This document shows, one piece after another, positions 1 through 7,655 of a DNA stretch of 45,027 bases (positions are counted from its first letter, which is position 1; each line of letters starts with the position of its first letter). The notes under the pieces were generated by a model, which saw nothing but the letters and a program-made list of their open reading frames with translations, ran no database searches and had not been told where the DNA came from. Origin of the DNA: an uncultured Sutterella sp. (lineage in GTDB: Bacteria; Pseudomonadota; Gammaproteobacteria; Burkholderiales; Burkholderiaceae_F); the NCBI GenBank assembly GCA_934255515.1, contig CAKQON010000009.1, positions 1 to 45,027 on the forward strand, written 5' to 3'. A program made the position numbers and the translations under genes.

Positions 1-77
1 GCGATTCGGGAAACTCAGTTATGGGATGGAGCTACTTCCCTATAGGTATCGTTTGCCCGGTAATTTCCGAAGAGCCA
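1..77. repeat. Left copy of exact 77-bp terminal inverted repeat
   Basis: These 77 bases are the exact reverse complement of 44951-45027, and identity stops precisely at base 78. Reading outward, the repeat starts TGGCTCTTCGGAAATTACC. It is non-coding and internally contains a loose palindrome (GGGATGGAGCTACTTCCC). An exact match of 77 bases that ends abruptly fits a de Bruijn assembly with k=77 in which both contig ends run into the same repeated sequence. The inner edge resembles an insertion-sequence terminus (GGCTCTTCGG, reminiscent of ISL3-type ends), but no transposase lies in the window, so that is a guess. Confidence 0.9.
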
Positions 78-112
78 TTTTTTTACGTTAGTCGTCCGTT
101 TAACGACCTGGG

Positions 113-769
113 TCAGCGCTCAAATACGTCTTCAAACGTCTTGCCCTGAGCCTTAGCCTGATCCCAGCGCCAGAGAACGCGCAGACGCTCAATGGCGCGG
201 TCCCGCATAAGCTTGCGGTTCATTGTGGGGTTGAAAAGAAGCGAGCCTCTCAGCCCCTCAAGGTAGGAGCGTACCGAGACGATCCGGACCTCCATTTCCT
301 CGTCCGTTACGTCAATATGGCAGTTCGGATCATGGCGAATGACGTCAATCACGTGTTCGCAAACACGGCGATTGGCCGCAACGCAGATATCGAGCACCCG
401 GGGGTTCACCAGTGCTTCACTCGCAATGAAGATCGAGAGTCTCATCGACTCTGGATCCATGTAGGCATCCACAAGCACAGAAATCTGCCTCAGCACGCGC
501 TCTTCATGCGTTTCGTCGGGAATCTCCTCCGTCGATCGGGTGACGGTCGAAAGGAAGCGAGACGTCTGGCGTTCAACAAGCACTTCCACAATTTCTTCTT
601 TATTCTTGAAGTAATTGTAGATATTTCCCAGGCTATTCCCGCTCTCGCGGGCAATATCTCGAAGCTTCAGCTGATGGAGTCCCGCCGCGAAGACGCAGCG
701 CTCGGCAGCATCAACGATTTCCTCGCAATGCTGCTGGACCGCATCAGATGATTCTTTTGCCGCTCTCAC
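113..769 (-). CDS. TetR/AcrR-family transcriptional repressor of the RND efflux operon
   Basis: This is a 218-residue one-component regulator. The N-terminal TetR helix-turn-helix is visible at about residues 34-57 (LKLRDIARESGNSLGNIYNY), followed by an all-helical ligand and dimerisation domain of normal family length. The start is GTG and overlaps the TGA of the upstream outer-membrane channel gene as GTGA, so the two are probably translationally coupled. It is the last gene of the adaptor-pump-channel-regulator operon. By analogy with AcrR and TtgR it should repress the efflux genes and release DNA when it binds a drug-like ligand. Two tandem palindromes at the operon promoter (6744-6757 and 6762-6775) are the obvious operator candidates. 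The role is inferred from family and position; the ligand is unknown. Confidence 0.9.
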   Translation of the reverse strand: MRAAKESSDAVQQHCEEIVDAAERCVFAAGLHQLKLRDIARESGNSLGNIYNYFKNKEEIVEVLVERQTSRFLSTVTRSTEEIPDETHEERVLRQISVLVDAYMDPESMRLSIFIASEALVNPRVLDICVAANRRVCEHVIDVIRHDPNCHIDVTDEEMEVRIVSVRSYLEGLRGSLLFNPTMNRKLMRDRAIERLRVLWRWDQAKAQGKTFEDVFER

Positions 770-2199
770 TCGGACACCTTGCCGTCAACCGCTTTCGGCT
801 GAGCGATCCGAGTGCCGCCGCCGAGGACCTTGTAAAGCGTCACCATGCTGGAGGCCCGGGCGAGTTCCGCCGCAATCAGCTGCTGATCAGCCGACACCTT
901 GGCGCGCTGCGCATCCAGCACTTCCGTGTAGGCAGCCGCTCCGTGCTTGTAGCGGGAGTTGGAGAGCTCATAGGCGCGCCCGGCAGCTTCTGCGTAGTCG
1001 CGGCGGGCCGCAAGCTCGCGCTCAACCGTGCCTTCCGTAGCGAGTGCATCAGCGACTTCGCGGAAAGCCGTTTGAATCGACTTTTCATAGGTTGCCGCGG
1101 CAATCTGCTGCGACGCTTCCGCAGCACGCAGATTAGCGAGGTTGGCGCCGCCCGTGAAGATCGGAAGAGAAATGCTCGGAGCGAAATTCCAGATGCCCGT
1201 GCCCTTGGCAAAAAGGTCGCTCAAATGCATCGCGCCGCCGGTGGAACCCGTAGCAGCAGTGAGCGAAATGCTCGGGAAGAAGGCAGCCCGGGCCACGCCG
1301 ATATTGGCATTGGCAGAAATCATGCCGCGCTCGGCGCTCATGATATCGGGGCGGTTGAGCAGCACTTCGCTCGGCACGCCTTCAGGCATGGAAGCAGGCA
1401 AAGTGCTGTCGAGAACCAATGTTCCCGGCAGGAGCGCCTCGTCGACCTTGGCGCCAACGAGAAGCTCCAGAGCATTGCGGTCCTGCGCAACCGCTCGGAC
1501 GTACGAAGCAATCTGCGCGCGGGCGGCAGCCACAGTGGTGCGCGCCTGCTCATAGTCAAGCTGACTTGCTGCACCGTACTTATAGCTCTCTTCGACGAGA
1601 CGGAAGCTTTCTTCCTGACTCTTAAGCGTCTCCTCCTGGAGCGTCAACTGAGCGCGATCGGCCGAAAGCGTAAGCCACGCCATGGCGACCTCAGCGATGA
1701 GCGAACCCTGAGCGGTACGCTGCGCATCCTCGCTCTGCAGGTAGCTCTGCAGCGCCTGTTCGGTGAGATTGCGCACGCGCCCGAAGAAATCAAGCTCATA
1801 GCTCGCCATTGCAAGCTGTGCAGTGTACGAGTGGGTCGTAGACATGCCCCCGCGCACATCAGACGCCGTGTTGGATGCACGCGCCGCAACCGTCGGGAAA
1901 AGTTCAGCCCGCTGCACGCCGTAAAGCGCGCGAGCCTTTTCAACATTGAGCGCGCTTATTCTCAGATCGCGGTTATTCGCGAGTGCGAGCTCAATCACCT
2001 TGTGCAGGCGTTCGTCGCGAATGAAGTCCTGCCACTCAGGGAGCGACTCGCGCTTCATTTCACTCGTTTTGTAAGACTCGCCCATCGGCCATTGGTCAGC
2101 GACAGGAGCAGCCGGACGTTCATAGTCGGGAGCCAGATTGACGCAACCCGAGAGAATCATGGCAGCCGCCAGCGGAAGAATCGGCAGAATTTTTTTCAT
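766..2199 (-). CDS. RND efflux outer-membrane channel lipoprotein (NodT/OprM type)
   Basis: The 477-residue outer-membrane factor of a tripartite drug exporter. It begins with a lipoprotein signal peptide whose lipobox is LSGC, with Cys19 as the acylation site, as in OprM and NodT-family proteins. Two repeated outer-membrane efflux domains follow, rich in long helices and A/Q/E heptads that form the periplasmic alpha-barrel. It should trimerise in the outer membrane and dock with the adaptor and pump encoded upstream at 5498-6694 and 2310-5480. Family length is normal. The stop codon overlaps the start of the TetR gene. A strong hairpin lies in the 110-bp gap between it and the pump gene. Confidence 0.95.
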   Translation of the reverse strand: MKKILPILPLAAAMILSGCVNLAPDYERPAAPVADQWPMGESYKTSEMKRESLPEWQDFIRDERLHKVIELALANNRDLRISALNVEKARALYGVQRAELFPTVAARASNTASDVRGGMSTTHSYTAQLAMASYELDFFGRVRNLTEQALQSYLQSEDAQRTAQGSLIAEVAMAWLTLSADRAQLTLQEETLKSQEESFRLVEESYKYGAASQLDYEQARTTVAAARAQIASYVRAVAQDRNALELLVGAKVDEALLPGTLVLDSTLPASMPEGVPSEVLLNRPDIMSAERGMISANANIGVARAAFFPSISLTAATGSTGGAMHLSDLFAKGTGIWNFAPSISLPIFTGGANLANLRAAEASQQIAAATYEKSIQTAFREVADALATEGTVERELAARRDYAEAAGRAYELSNSRYKHGAAAYTEVLDAQRAKVSADQQLIAAELARASSMVTLYKVLGGGTRIAQPKAVDGKVSE

Positions 2200-2255
2200 A
2201 TTTTGCTGCTGTCCTGAAGGACAGATTCCATCATTGAAAATGAGTTCGGTCTTCT

Positions 2256-2295
2256 GAGGCGTCTTCTCCCTCGATAATCTTGGAGAAAACGCCTC
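2256..2295 (-). other. Intercistronic hairpin between pump and outer-membrane channel genes
   Basis: GAGGCGTCTTCTCC (2256-2269) pairs with GGAGAAAACGCCTC (2282-2295) with one mismatch around a 12-base loop. No T-tract follows on the minus strand, so it is not a standard terminator. In this position it more likely acts as an mRNA processing or stabilising element, or a partial terminator, that sets channel and regulator levels relative to the pump. Confidence 0.6.
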
Positions 2296-2309
2296 TAACG
2301 AAGGCCTTG

Positions 2310-5300
2310 TCAGACTGCGGCGGTTTCAGCTGCTGCCTTTGCAGCAGGCTTCCCGGGCTTGCCGGAAATCCTGTGCGAAATGCGGCTGATGAAGACAAAG
2401 AAGGCCGGAACGAATGCCACGCAAAGCACCGTACCCGTAATCATGCCCCCAAGCACGCCCACGCCAATGGCGTTCTGAGCGCCTGAACCGGCGCCGTGCG
2501 CAACCGTAAGCGGCAGCACGCCAAGACCGAAAGCGAGCGACGTCATCAGAATCGGACGCAGACGGAGCTCAACTGCATGCAGAGCCGAATGCACAACATC
2601 CTCGCCTTGCTCGAGCAGATCCTTCGCGAACTCGACGATCAAAATGGCGTTTTTACTCACCAGTCCCATCGTCGTCAGCATGCCCACCTTGAAGTAGACG
2701 TCATTGTTCATGTCGAGGATCCACGTGAGACCCAGAGCGCCCACGATGCCGCAGGGAATGACGAGGAGGACCGCGATCGGCACGGACCAGCTTTCATACA
2801 ACGCAGCAAGGCAGAGGAACACCACGAGAAGCGAAATGGCATAAAGCGCCGCTTCCTGCGAACCCGCCTGACGTTCCTGATACGAAACGCCGTTCCACGA
2901 AATCGTGTATCCCTCCGGGAAGGTCTTCTGCGCGATTTCCTCAACGGCCTTCATCGCATCGCCAGAGGAAACGCCCTTGGCGGGGCTGCCCTGAATGTTG
3001 ATGGAAGAAAGTCCATTGAAGCGCTCGAGGTTCGGGCTGCCGTAATCCCAGGACATCGTCATGAATGCCGAGAACGGAACCATTTCGCCCTTATCGTTGC
3101 GCACATGCCAGCGCTTCAGATCATCAGGGTGCATGCGGGCAGCCTGATTGCCCTGAACCCAGACCTGCTTCACGCGGCCGCGATCCAGGAAGTCGTTGAC
3201 GTAGGAACCGGCAAGAGCCGTAGAAATGGTGGAGTTCACGGCCGAAATATCAAGACCGAGTGCGGAAAGCTTCTCGTAGTCGAGATTCAGCTTCATCTGC
3301 GCCGTGTCATCCATGCCGTTGTGGCGAACCATCGTCAGCCGGGGATCCTGATGCGCCGCGGCAAGGAACTTGTTCCTCACTTCCATCAGCTTCTGGTGTC
3401 CCTGGCCCTTCTGATCCTGAATGAAGAAGTCGAAGCCATCCGCAACGCCGAGTTCCGGCACAGCCGGGAGCGGGAAGACGAACGTGCTTGCATTCTTGAA
3501 TTCAGGCGACATCATGAAGGCGCCCATGGCGCGGCCCTGAATGGCCTCCACGCTCTGGGAGGCATTCGGGCGTTCAGCCCAGTCCTTGAGCTTCAGGAAG
3601 CCCAACGCCATGTTCTGGCCGGAACCCGCAAAGGAGAAGCCGCGCACGGCAAAGAAGCTGTCGAGCGTCTCCTGTTCCGTCTTCTGCAGGAACCCTTCCA
3701 CGCGGCGAAGTTCACGGTCCGTACGCTCCATCGTAGCCCCCTGCGGAAGCTGCATCGTGAGGAGCGCCACGCCCTGGTCTTCAGCCGGCATGAACCCGGT
3801 CGGAAGCTTGATGAAGCCGATCACCATAGCGGCGACCACAGCGGCGTAGCTGACGACAAGCAGCAGCGGATGATGAATGAAGCCCGCCACGGAGTCGCGA
3901 ACAGCAATCGTCAGAGCCTCAAAGCCGCGATTGAACCAGCCGAAGAAGCCTCCCTTGCCCATGTGATGCTCATGATCCACCGGCTTGAGAATCTTCGCGC
4001 AGAGCGAAGGCGTCAGCGTCAGCGCGATGACAACCGAAAGCGCCATTGCAGAAACAATGGTGATCGAGAACTGGCGGTAAATCACGCCGGTCGAACCGCC
4101 GAAGAAGGCCATCGGCACAAACACGGCCGAAAGCACCATGGCAATGCCCACCAGAGCACCGGTAATCTGTCCCATGGACTTCACCGTCGCGTCATAGGGG
4201 CTCGAACCGTCCTCGCGCATCACGCGTTCAACGTTCTCCACCACCACAATGGCATCGTCCACCAGAAGACCAATCGCAAGCACCATGGCGAACATGGTGA
4301 GCATGTTGATGGAGAAGCCCGTAATGGAGAGCATGCCGAAAGTGCCGAGGAGCACCACCGGCACCGCAATCGTCGGAATGATCGTGGCGCGCCAGTTCTG
4401 CAGGAAGAGGAACATCACGAAAACGACGAGGATGATGGCCTCGACGAGCGTCTTCACAACTTCATGAAGCGCAGCGCGCACGAAAGGCGTGGTATCGAAC
4501 GGAACCACAGCCTCGACGCCCGCCGGCAGCAGGTGCTTGAGCTCTTCAACGCGCTCCATCACCGCAGCCTGAGTCTCAAGCGCATTTGAACCGGAAGCAA
4601 GCTTCACGGCAATGCCCGAACTGGGGTAGCCCTGATACGTGCCGAAGGCCGTGTAGGACTGCTGACCGAGCGACACTTCCGCGACATCACGCAGATACAC
4701 GTTGGCGCCCTCGTCAGTCACCTTCAGCAGAATATTGCGGAACTGCTCCGGCGTCTGCAGCAGGCTGGACGAAGAAATCGTCGCCGTAAATTCCTGCTTG
4801 CCGTCAGTAGGCTGACCCGCCAGGCTGCCCGTGGAAACCTGAGCATTCTGCGCAGAGATCGCAGCCGTGATGTCCGAAGGATTGAGCTTATACTTGACGA
4901 GCTTGTCCGGATCAAGCCAGACGCGCATTGCATAAGACGAGCCGAAAACCTGCACTTCGCCCACGCCGCTCACGCGCGACAGCGGCTCCTTGATGCTTGA
5001 CTCAAGGAAGTCGCCAAGGTCGCCCGACGTCATGGACGGATCCTTGCTCATGAAGCCAACAACCATCAGGAAGTTGGCCGACGTCTTTTGAATTTCGACG
5101 CCGAGCTGCTGAACCACCTGCGGCAGAGATGTAAGAGCAGTCTGAATCTTATTCTGCACCTGCACCTGCGCCATATCCGGGTTAGTGCCCGCCTCAAAGG
5201 TCACGGTGATGCTCACGCGGCCCGCTGAGTCGGAGGTCGAATTCATGTAGAGATAGCCGTCAAGACCCGTAAGGTTCTGCTCAATGATCTGAGTAACGGT

Positions 5301-5480
5301 GTTCTCAATCGTCTCGGCCGAAGCACCCGGATAGGTTGCAGTGATGCTTACCTGCGGAGGCGCAATCTGCGGATACTGACTCACCGGCAGCGTCTCGATG
5401 GAGAGCAGGCCCGCGAGCATGATCACGATTGCAATCACCCAAGAGAAGACCGGGCGATCAATAAAAAAACGCGAAAACAT
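2310..5480 (-). CDS. RND multidrug efflux pump, inner-membrane HAE1 permease (AcrB/MexB type)
   Basis: A 1056-residue proton-driven pump that exports hydrophobic and amphiphilic compounds from the periplasm and inner leaflet. The N-terminus (FFIDRPVFSWVIAIVIMLAG) is the classic first transmembrane helix of the HAE1 family. Two large periplasmic loops alternate with two sets of transmembrane helices. The proton-relay aspartates are seen in GLLVDDAIVVVENVER at about residues 405-410, and the partner lysine of TM10 in LVSKNAILIVEFA. Length matches AcrB (1049). It sits between the adaptor gene (17 bp upstream) and the outer-membrane channel gene, forming a complete tripartite system. Substrates cannot be read from sequence. 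Confidence 0.97.
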   Translation of the reverse strand: MFSRFFIDRPVFSWVIAIVIMLAGLLSIETLPVSQYPQIAPPQVSITATYPGASAETIENTVTQIIEQNLTGLDGYLYMNSTSDSAGRVSITVTFEAGTNPDMAQVQVQNKIQTALTSLPQVVQQLGVEIQKTSANFLMVVGFMSKDPSMTSGDLGDFLESSIKEPLSRVSGVGEVQVFGSSYAMRVWLDPDKLVKYKLNPSDITAAISAQNAQVSTGSLAGQPTDGKQEFTATISSSSLLQTPEQFRNILLKVTDEGANVYLRDVAEVSLGQQSYTAFGTYQGYPSSGIAVKLASGSNALETQAAVMERVEELKHLLPAGVEAVVPFDTTPFVRAALHEVVKTLVEAIILVVFVMFLFLQNWRATIIPTIAVPVVLLGTFGMLSITGFSINMLTMFAMVLAIGLLVDDAIVVVENVERVMREDGSSPYDATVKSMGQITGALVGIAMVLSAVFVPMAFFGGSTGVIYRQFSITIVSAMALSVVIALTLTPSLCAKILKPVDHEHHMGKGGFFGWFNRGFEALTIAVRDSVAGFIHHPLLLVVSYAAVVAAMVIGFIKLPTGFMPAEDQGVALLTMQLPQGATMERTDRELRRVEGFLQKTEQETLDSFFAVRGFSFAGSGQNMALGFLKLKDWAERPNASQSVEAIQGRAMGAFMMSPEFKNASTFVFPLPAVPELGVADGFDFFIQDQKGQGHQKLMEVRNKFLAAAHQDPRLTMVRHNGMDDTAQMKLNLDYEKLSALGLDISAVNSTISTALAGSYVNDFLDRGRVKQVWVQGNQAARMHPDDLKRWHVRNDKGEMVPFSAFMTMSWDYGSPNLERFNGLSSINIQGSPAKGVSSGDAMKAVEEIAQKTFPEGYTISWNGVSYQERQAGSQEAALYAISLLVVFLCLAALYESWSVPIAVLLVIPCGIVGALGLTWILDMNNDVYFKVGMLTTMGLVSKNAILIVEFAKDLLEQGEDVVHSALHAVELRLRPILMTSLAFGLGVLPLTVAHGAGSGAQNAIGVGVLGGMITGTVLCVAFVPAFFVFISRISHRISGKPGKPAAKAAAETAAV

Positions 5481-5497
5481 GAATCAGCGTCTCCAGC

Positions 5498-6694
5498 TTA
5501 GAAAAGCGGCTTGCCTTCCGGCGCCGTCTTGGGATCGAACTCCTTCGGAGCAACCGTTGCGCCCGGAGCAGTACGCTGGAAGCCCTCGAACATCACGCGT
5601 TCGCCTTCCTTCAGACCCGAAGTAACGAGCCAGTATGTACCCATCGTTTGACCAACCGTAATCGAGCGCTGCTCGACTTTGTTGTCTGTGCCGACAACAT
5701 AGACATAAGCATTGCCCTTCAGATCACGCATGACCGACTGCATGTGCACGAGAATGCCCTGAGGACGAATGCCTTCCGAAAGGTTCGCGCGCACGAACAT
5801 GCCCGGCAGCAGCTGACGCTGCGGATTGGGGAACACCGCGCGGAGCTTCACGGTGCCGGTGCCTTCATCAACAATCGCGTCGGTAAAGGTGAGCTTGCCG
5901 GTTTCCGAATAGGTTGATCCGTCAGAAAGAATGAGCGACATGGGAGCCGCGCCATCGGCGTCCGTCTTCAGTTCGCCCGCGGCAATTTCCCGCTGAATGC
6001 GAAGGAGATCCTCGGCCGTCTGCGTCACATCGACATAGATGGGATCAAGCTGCTGCACGGTTGTCAGCGCCTGGCTTTGATAAGCCGTGAGAAGGGCGCC
6101 TTCCGTATATTCAGAACGCGAAACGCGGCCGGAAATCGGAGAACGAACCTTGGTGTAGTCGAGATTGATCTTTGCCGTAAGAACTGCAGCTTCGCCCGAC
6201 TTCACTGCCGCCTGGGCCGACTTGAGCTGAGCCTGCGCAGCATCGTCAGACTGCTTGGAAACAGCATTGATCTTCACGAGCTCGCGGGAGCGTTTGGCAT
6301 CAGCCTGCGCCTGTACGAGGGTCGCGCGCGCCTGAGCGAGCGTTGCTTCGGCAGTCTTCAGCTGCGCGTCATAAATGGCAGGATCAATCTGGTAGAGCTG
6401 TTCGCCCTCTTTAACTTCCTGACCTTCCTTAAAGAGACGTTTCTGGAGAATGCCGTTTACCTGCGGACGCACCTCGGAAACGTTATACGCACTGGTGCGG
6501 CCCGTCAGAACCGTATCAATGCGCACTGCCTGAGGCTTCACTGTGACCACCACCACTTCGGAAGGCGGCCGAGACTGCCCCTGAGCGGCCTGAGCCTGAC
6601 TGATCAGGCCTTCATGATGGAAATTTGTCAGCAGGAGAGCCGCTCCAAGGGCTGCGCCAACGGCGACATGTATCGCTTTTCGTGTAAACAACAT
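5498..6694 (-). CDS. RND efflux periplasmic adaptor (membrane fusion protein, AcrA/MexA type)
   Basis: The periplasmic adaptor that joins the pump to the outer-membrane channel. An N-terminal signal or anchor helix is followed by a split lipoyl half-domain (VRPQVNGILQKRLFKEGQ), an alpha-helical hairpin rich in A/Q/K (about residues 100-175), the second lipoyl half (VRSPISGRVS), and beta-barrel and membrane-proximal domains. AcrA and MexA usually carry a lipobox cysteine; none is visible in the signal region here, so it may be periplasmic or anchored by an uncleaved helix. I chose the ATG at 6694; a TTG two codons upstream (6700) is also possible. It is the first gene of the four-gene efflux operon. 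Confidence 0.95.
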   Translation of the reverse strand: MLFTRKAIHVAVGAALGAALLLTNFHHEGLISQAQAAQGQSRPPSEVVVVTVKPQAVRIDTVLTGRTSAYNVSEVRPQVNGILQKRLFKEGQEVKEGEQLYQIDPAIYDAQLKTAEATLAQARATLVQAQADAKRSRELVKINAVSKQSDDAAQAQLKSAQAAVKSGEAAVLTAKINLDYTKVRSPISGRVSRSEYTEGALLTAYQSQALTTVQQLDPIYVDVTQTAEDLLRIQREIAAGELKTDADGAAPMSLILSDGSTYSETGKLTFTDAIVDEGTGTVKLRAVFPNPQRQLLPGMFVRANLSEGIRPQGILVHMQSVMRDLKGNAYVYVVGTDNKVEQRSITVGQTMGTYWLVTSGLKEGERVMFEGFQRTAPGATVAPKEFDPKTAPEGKPLF

Positions 6695-6720
6695 TCTCAA
6701 TCCAACCTGATTGACATTTC

Positions 6721-6776
6721 AATATAAAAATTCGGCATCACTCTGAACATTCGTTCAGGAGTGAACGAGGGTTCAG
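6721..6776 (-). promoter_or_regulatory. Efflux operon promoter with two tandem TetR-type operators
   Basis: Two inverted repeats with the same half-sites and spacing lie side by side: TGAAC-ATTC-GTTCA (6744-6757) and TGAAC-GAGG-GTTCA (6762-6775), 18 bp centre to centre. On the minus strand a -10 candidate TATATT (6721-6726) sits 17 bp from a weak -35 TGTTCA (6744-6749) that lies inside the first palindrome. Bound repressor would therefore occlude RNA polymerase. Arms and spacing are seen directly. Assignment to the TetR protein at the operon's 3' end is inference from linkage. Confidence 0.75.
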
Positions 6777-6898
6777 TTTATAGCACAAGACTGAGGCAGA
6801 AATTGGCATCCGCAGAACCTTTACTCAGCCTGAGGGATGAGCTTGCAGGTAGAATTGCTTACTTTGAAAGCTATGCTTACATTTTTGCGCCTTGCATT

Positions 6899-6937
6899 GA
6901 GGAGGTGCCGTTTTTTCCTTGATAACGGCCCGAAATC
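6899..6937 (+). promoter_or_regulatory. marC leader: strong Shine-Dalgarno separated from start by a hairpin
   Basis: A near-perfect ribosome binding site (GAGGAGGT, 6899-6906) lies more than 30 bases from the only in-frame ATG (6938); an in-frame TAA excludes an earlier start. Immediately after it, GCCGTT (6907-6912) pairs with AACGGC (6924-6929). If that 23-base hairpin folds, the effective distance from Shine-Dalgarno to ATG becomes 8 bases, the optimum. This decides the start and suggests translation dependent on RNA structure. Confidence 0.55.
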
Positions 6938-7585
6938 ATGTTCGAAGCCATACATTTCCAATATTTTTTGGGCGGTCTGATCTCGCTCATTACGATTACC
7001 AACCCGCCTTCCAAAATTCCGCTCTTCATCAGCCTCACCCAGGGGATGAGCGAGGAGAGAAAGCGTCAGCAGGCCAAATGGGCATTTATCTATGCCGCAG
7101 CCATCATGCTTGTCTCTCTGGTCGGCGGCAATGTTCTTCTTGCCTTCTTCGGCATTTCATACGGCGCCATGCGTATTGCGGGTGGCCTTGTCGTTGCTGC
7201 GATCGGCTATCAGATGCTTTTCGGCGGCAATACCCCGAACAAAGCACCGATCGTGCGCCGCGACAGAGAAGACTATGCATTCTTCCCGATTGCCATGCCG
7301 GGCATCGCCGGCCCGGGTACGATCGCCGTCGTCATCGGCTTTTCAACAGAAATCGCTGAGCTTTCCGACTACATCGACATGACGATTGCTTTTGCCTGGA
7401 CTGCGCTCGCCATCATCTGCGCGACCGCCACGTCATGGTTCGTCATGCGCTATTCGGACGTCATCTCCAACCGGCTCGGACCTTCGGGCACGCTGGTGCT
7501 CGGCAAGCTCATGGGATTCCTCCTCATCTGCATCGGCGTGCAGTTCGTCGGATCCGGCATTCGCACGTTTATCGCAGGAAGCTGA
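6938..7585 (+). CDS. marC: MarC-family (UPF0056) integral membrane protein
   Basis: A 215-residue inner-membrane protein with about six hydrophobic helices. The family signatures are present: an N-terminal ITNPPSKIPLFISLT segment and the central FFPIAMPGIAGPGTI motif. MarC was once linked to multiple antibiotic resistance in E. coli, a link later withdrawn, and its function remains unknown. The gene is divergent from the efflux operon and converges on glmS, with a shared terminator. A paralogue lies at 28264-28923. Function is not assigned beyond the family. The start follows an in-frame TAA 15 bases upstream. Confidence 0.92.
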   Translation: MFEAIHFQYFLGGLISLITITNPPSKIPLFISLTQGMSEERKRQQAKWAFIYAAAIMLVSLVGGNVLLAFFGISYGAMRIAGGLVVAAIGYQMLFGGNTPNKAPIVRRDREDYAFFPIAMPGIAGPGTIAVVIGFSTEIAELSDYIDMTIAFAWTALAIICATATSWFVMRYSDVISNRLGPSGTLVLGKLMGFLLICIGVQFVGSGIRTFIAGS

Positions 7586-7601
7586 TCCCGATTTCAGCCG
7601 C

Positions 7602-7642
7602 CTCAAAGAAAAAGCCGCAGGTTTCTCGGCTTTTTCTTTGAG
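7602..7642. terminator. Bidirectional terminator between marC and glmS
   Basis: CTCAAAGAAAAAGCCG (7602-7617) pairs perfectly with CGGCTTTTTCTTTGAG (7627-7642) around a 9-base loop. The stem carries an A-tract on one side and a T-tract on the other, so it can end transcription from both convergent genes. Confidence 0.9.
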
Positions 7643-7655
7643 TTCAGGCGGAAGG

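Noticed and set aside
1..77. Terminal repeats as evidence of a linear replicon or phage ends
   Set aside because: The content is core chromosome, and exactly 77 identical bases is better explained by an assembly overlap at a dispersed repeat.
748..2217. 489-codon open frame opposite the outer-membrane channel gene
   Set aside because: The minus-strand frame has a lipobox and NodT/OprM features; the plus frame has none.
2496..4589. 697-codon open frame on the plus strand opposite the RND pump gene
   Set aside because: It lies wholly opposite a clear HAE1 pump, its product is rich in H/R/E without any domain, and it follows from strong codon bias that avoids antisense stops.
6919..7359. Alternative TTG-started frame using the strong Shine-Dalgarno before marC
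   Set aside because: It overlaps marC in another frame with no conserved content; MarC signatures are in the frame starting at 6938.
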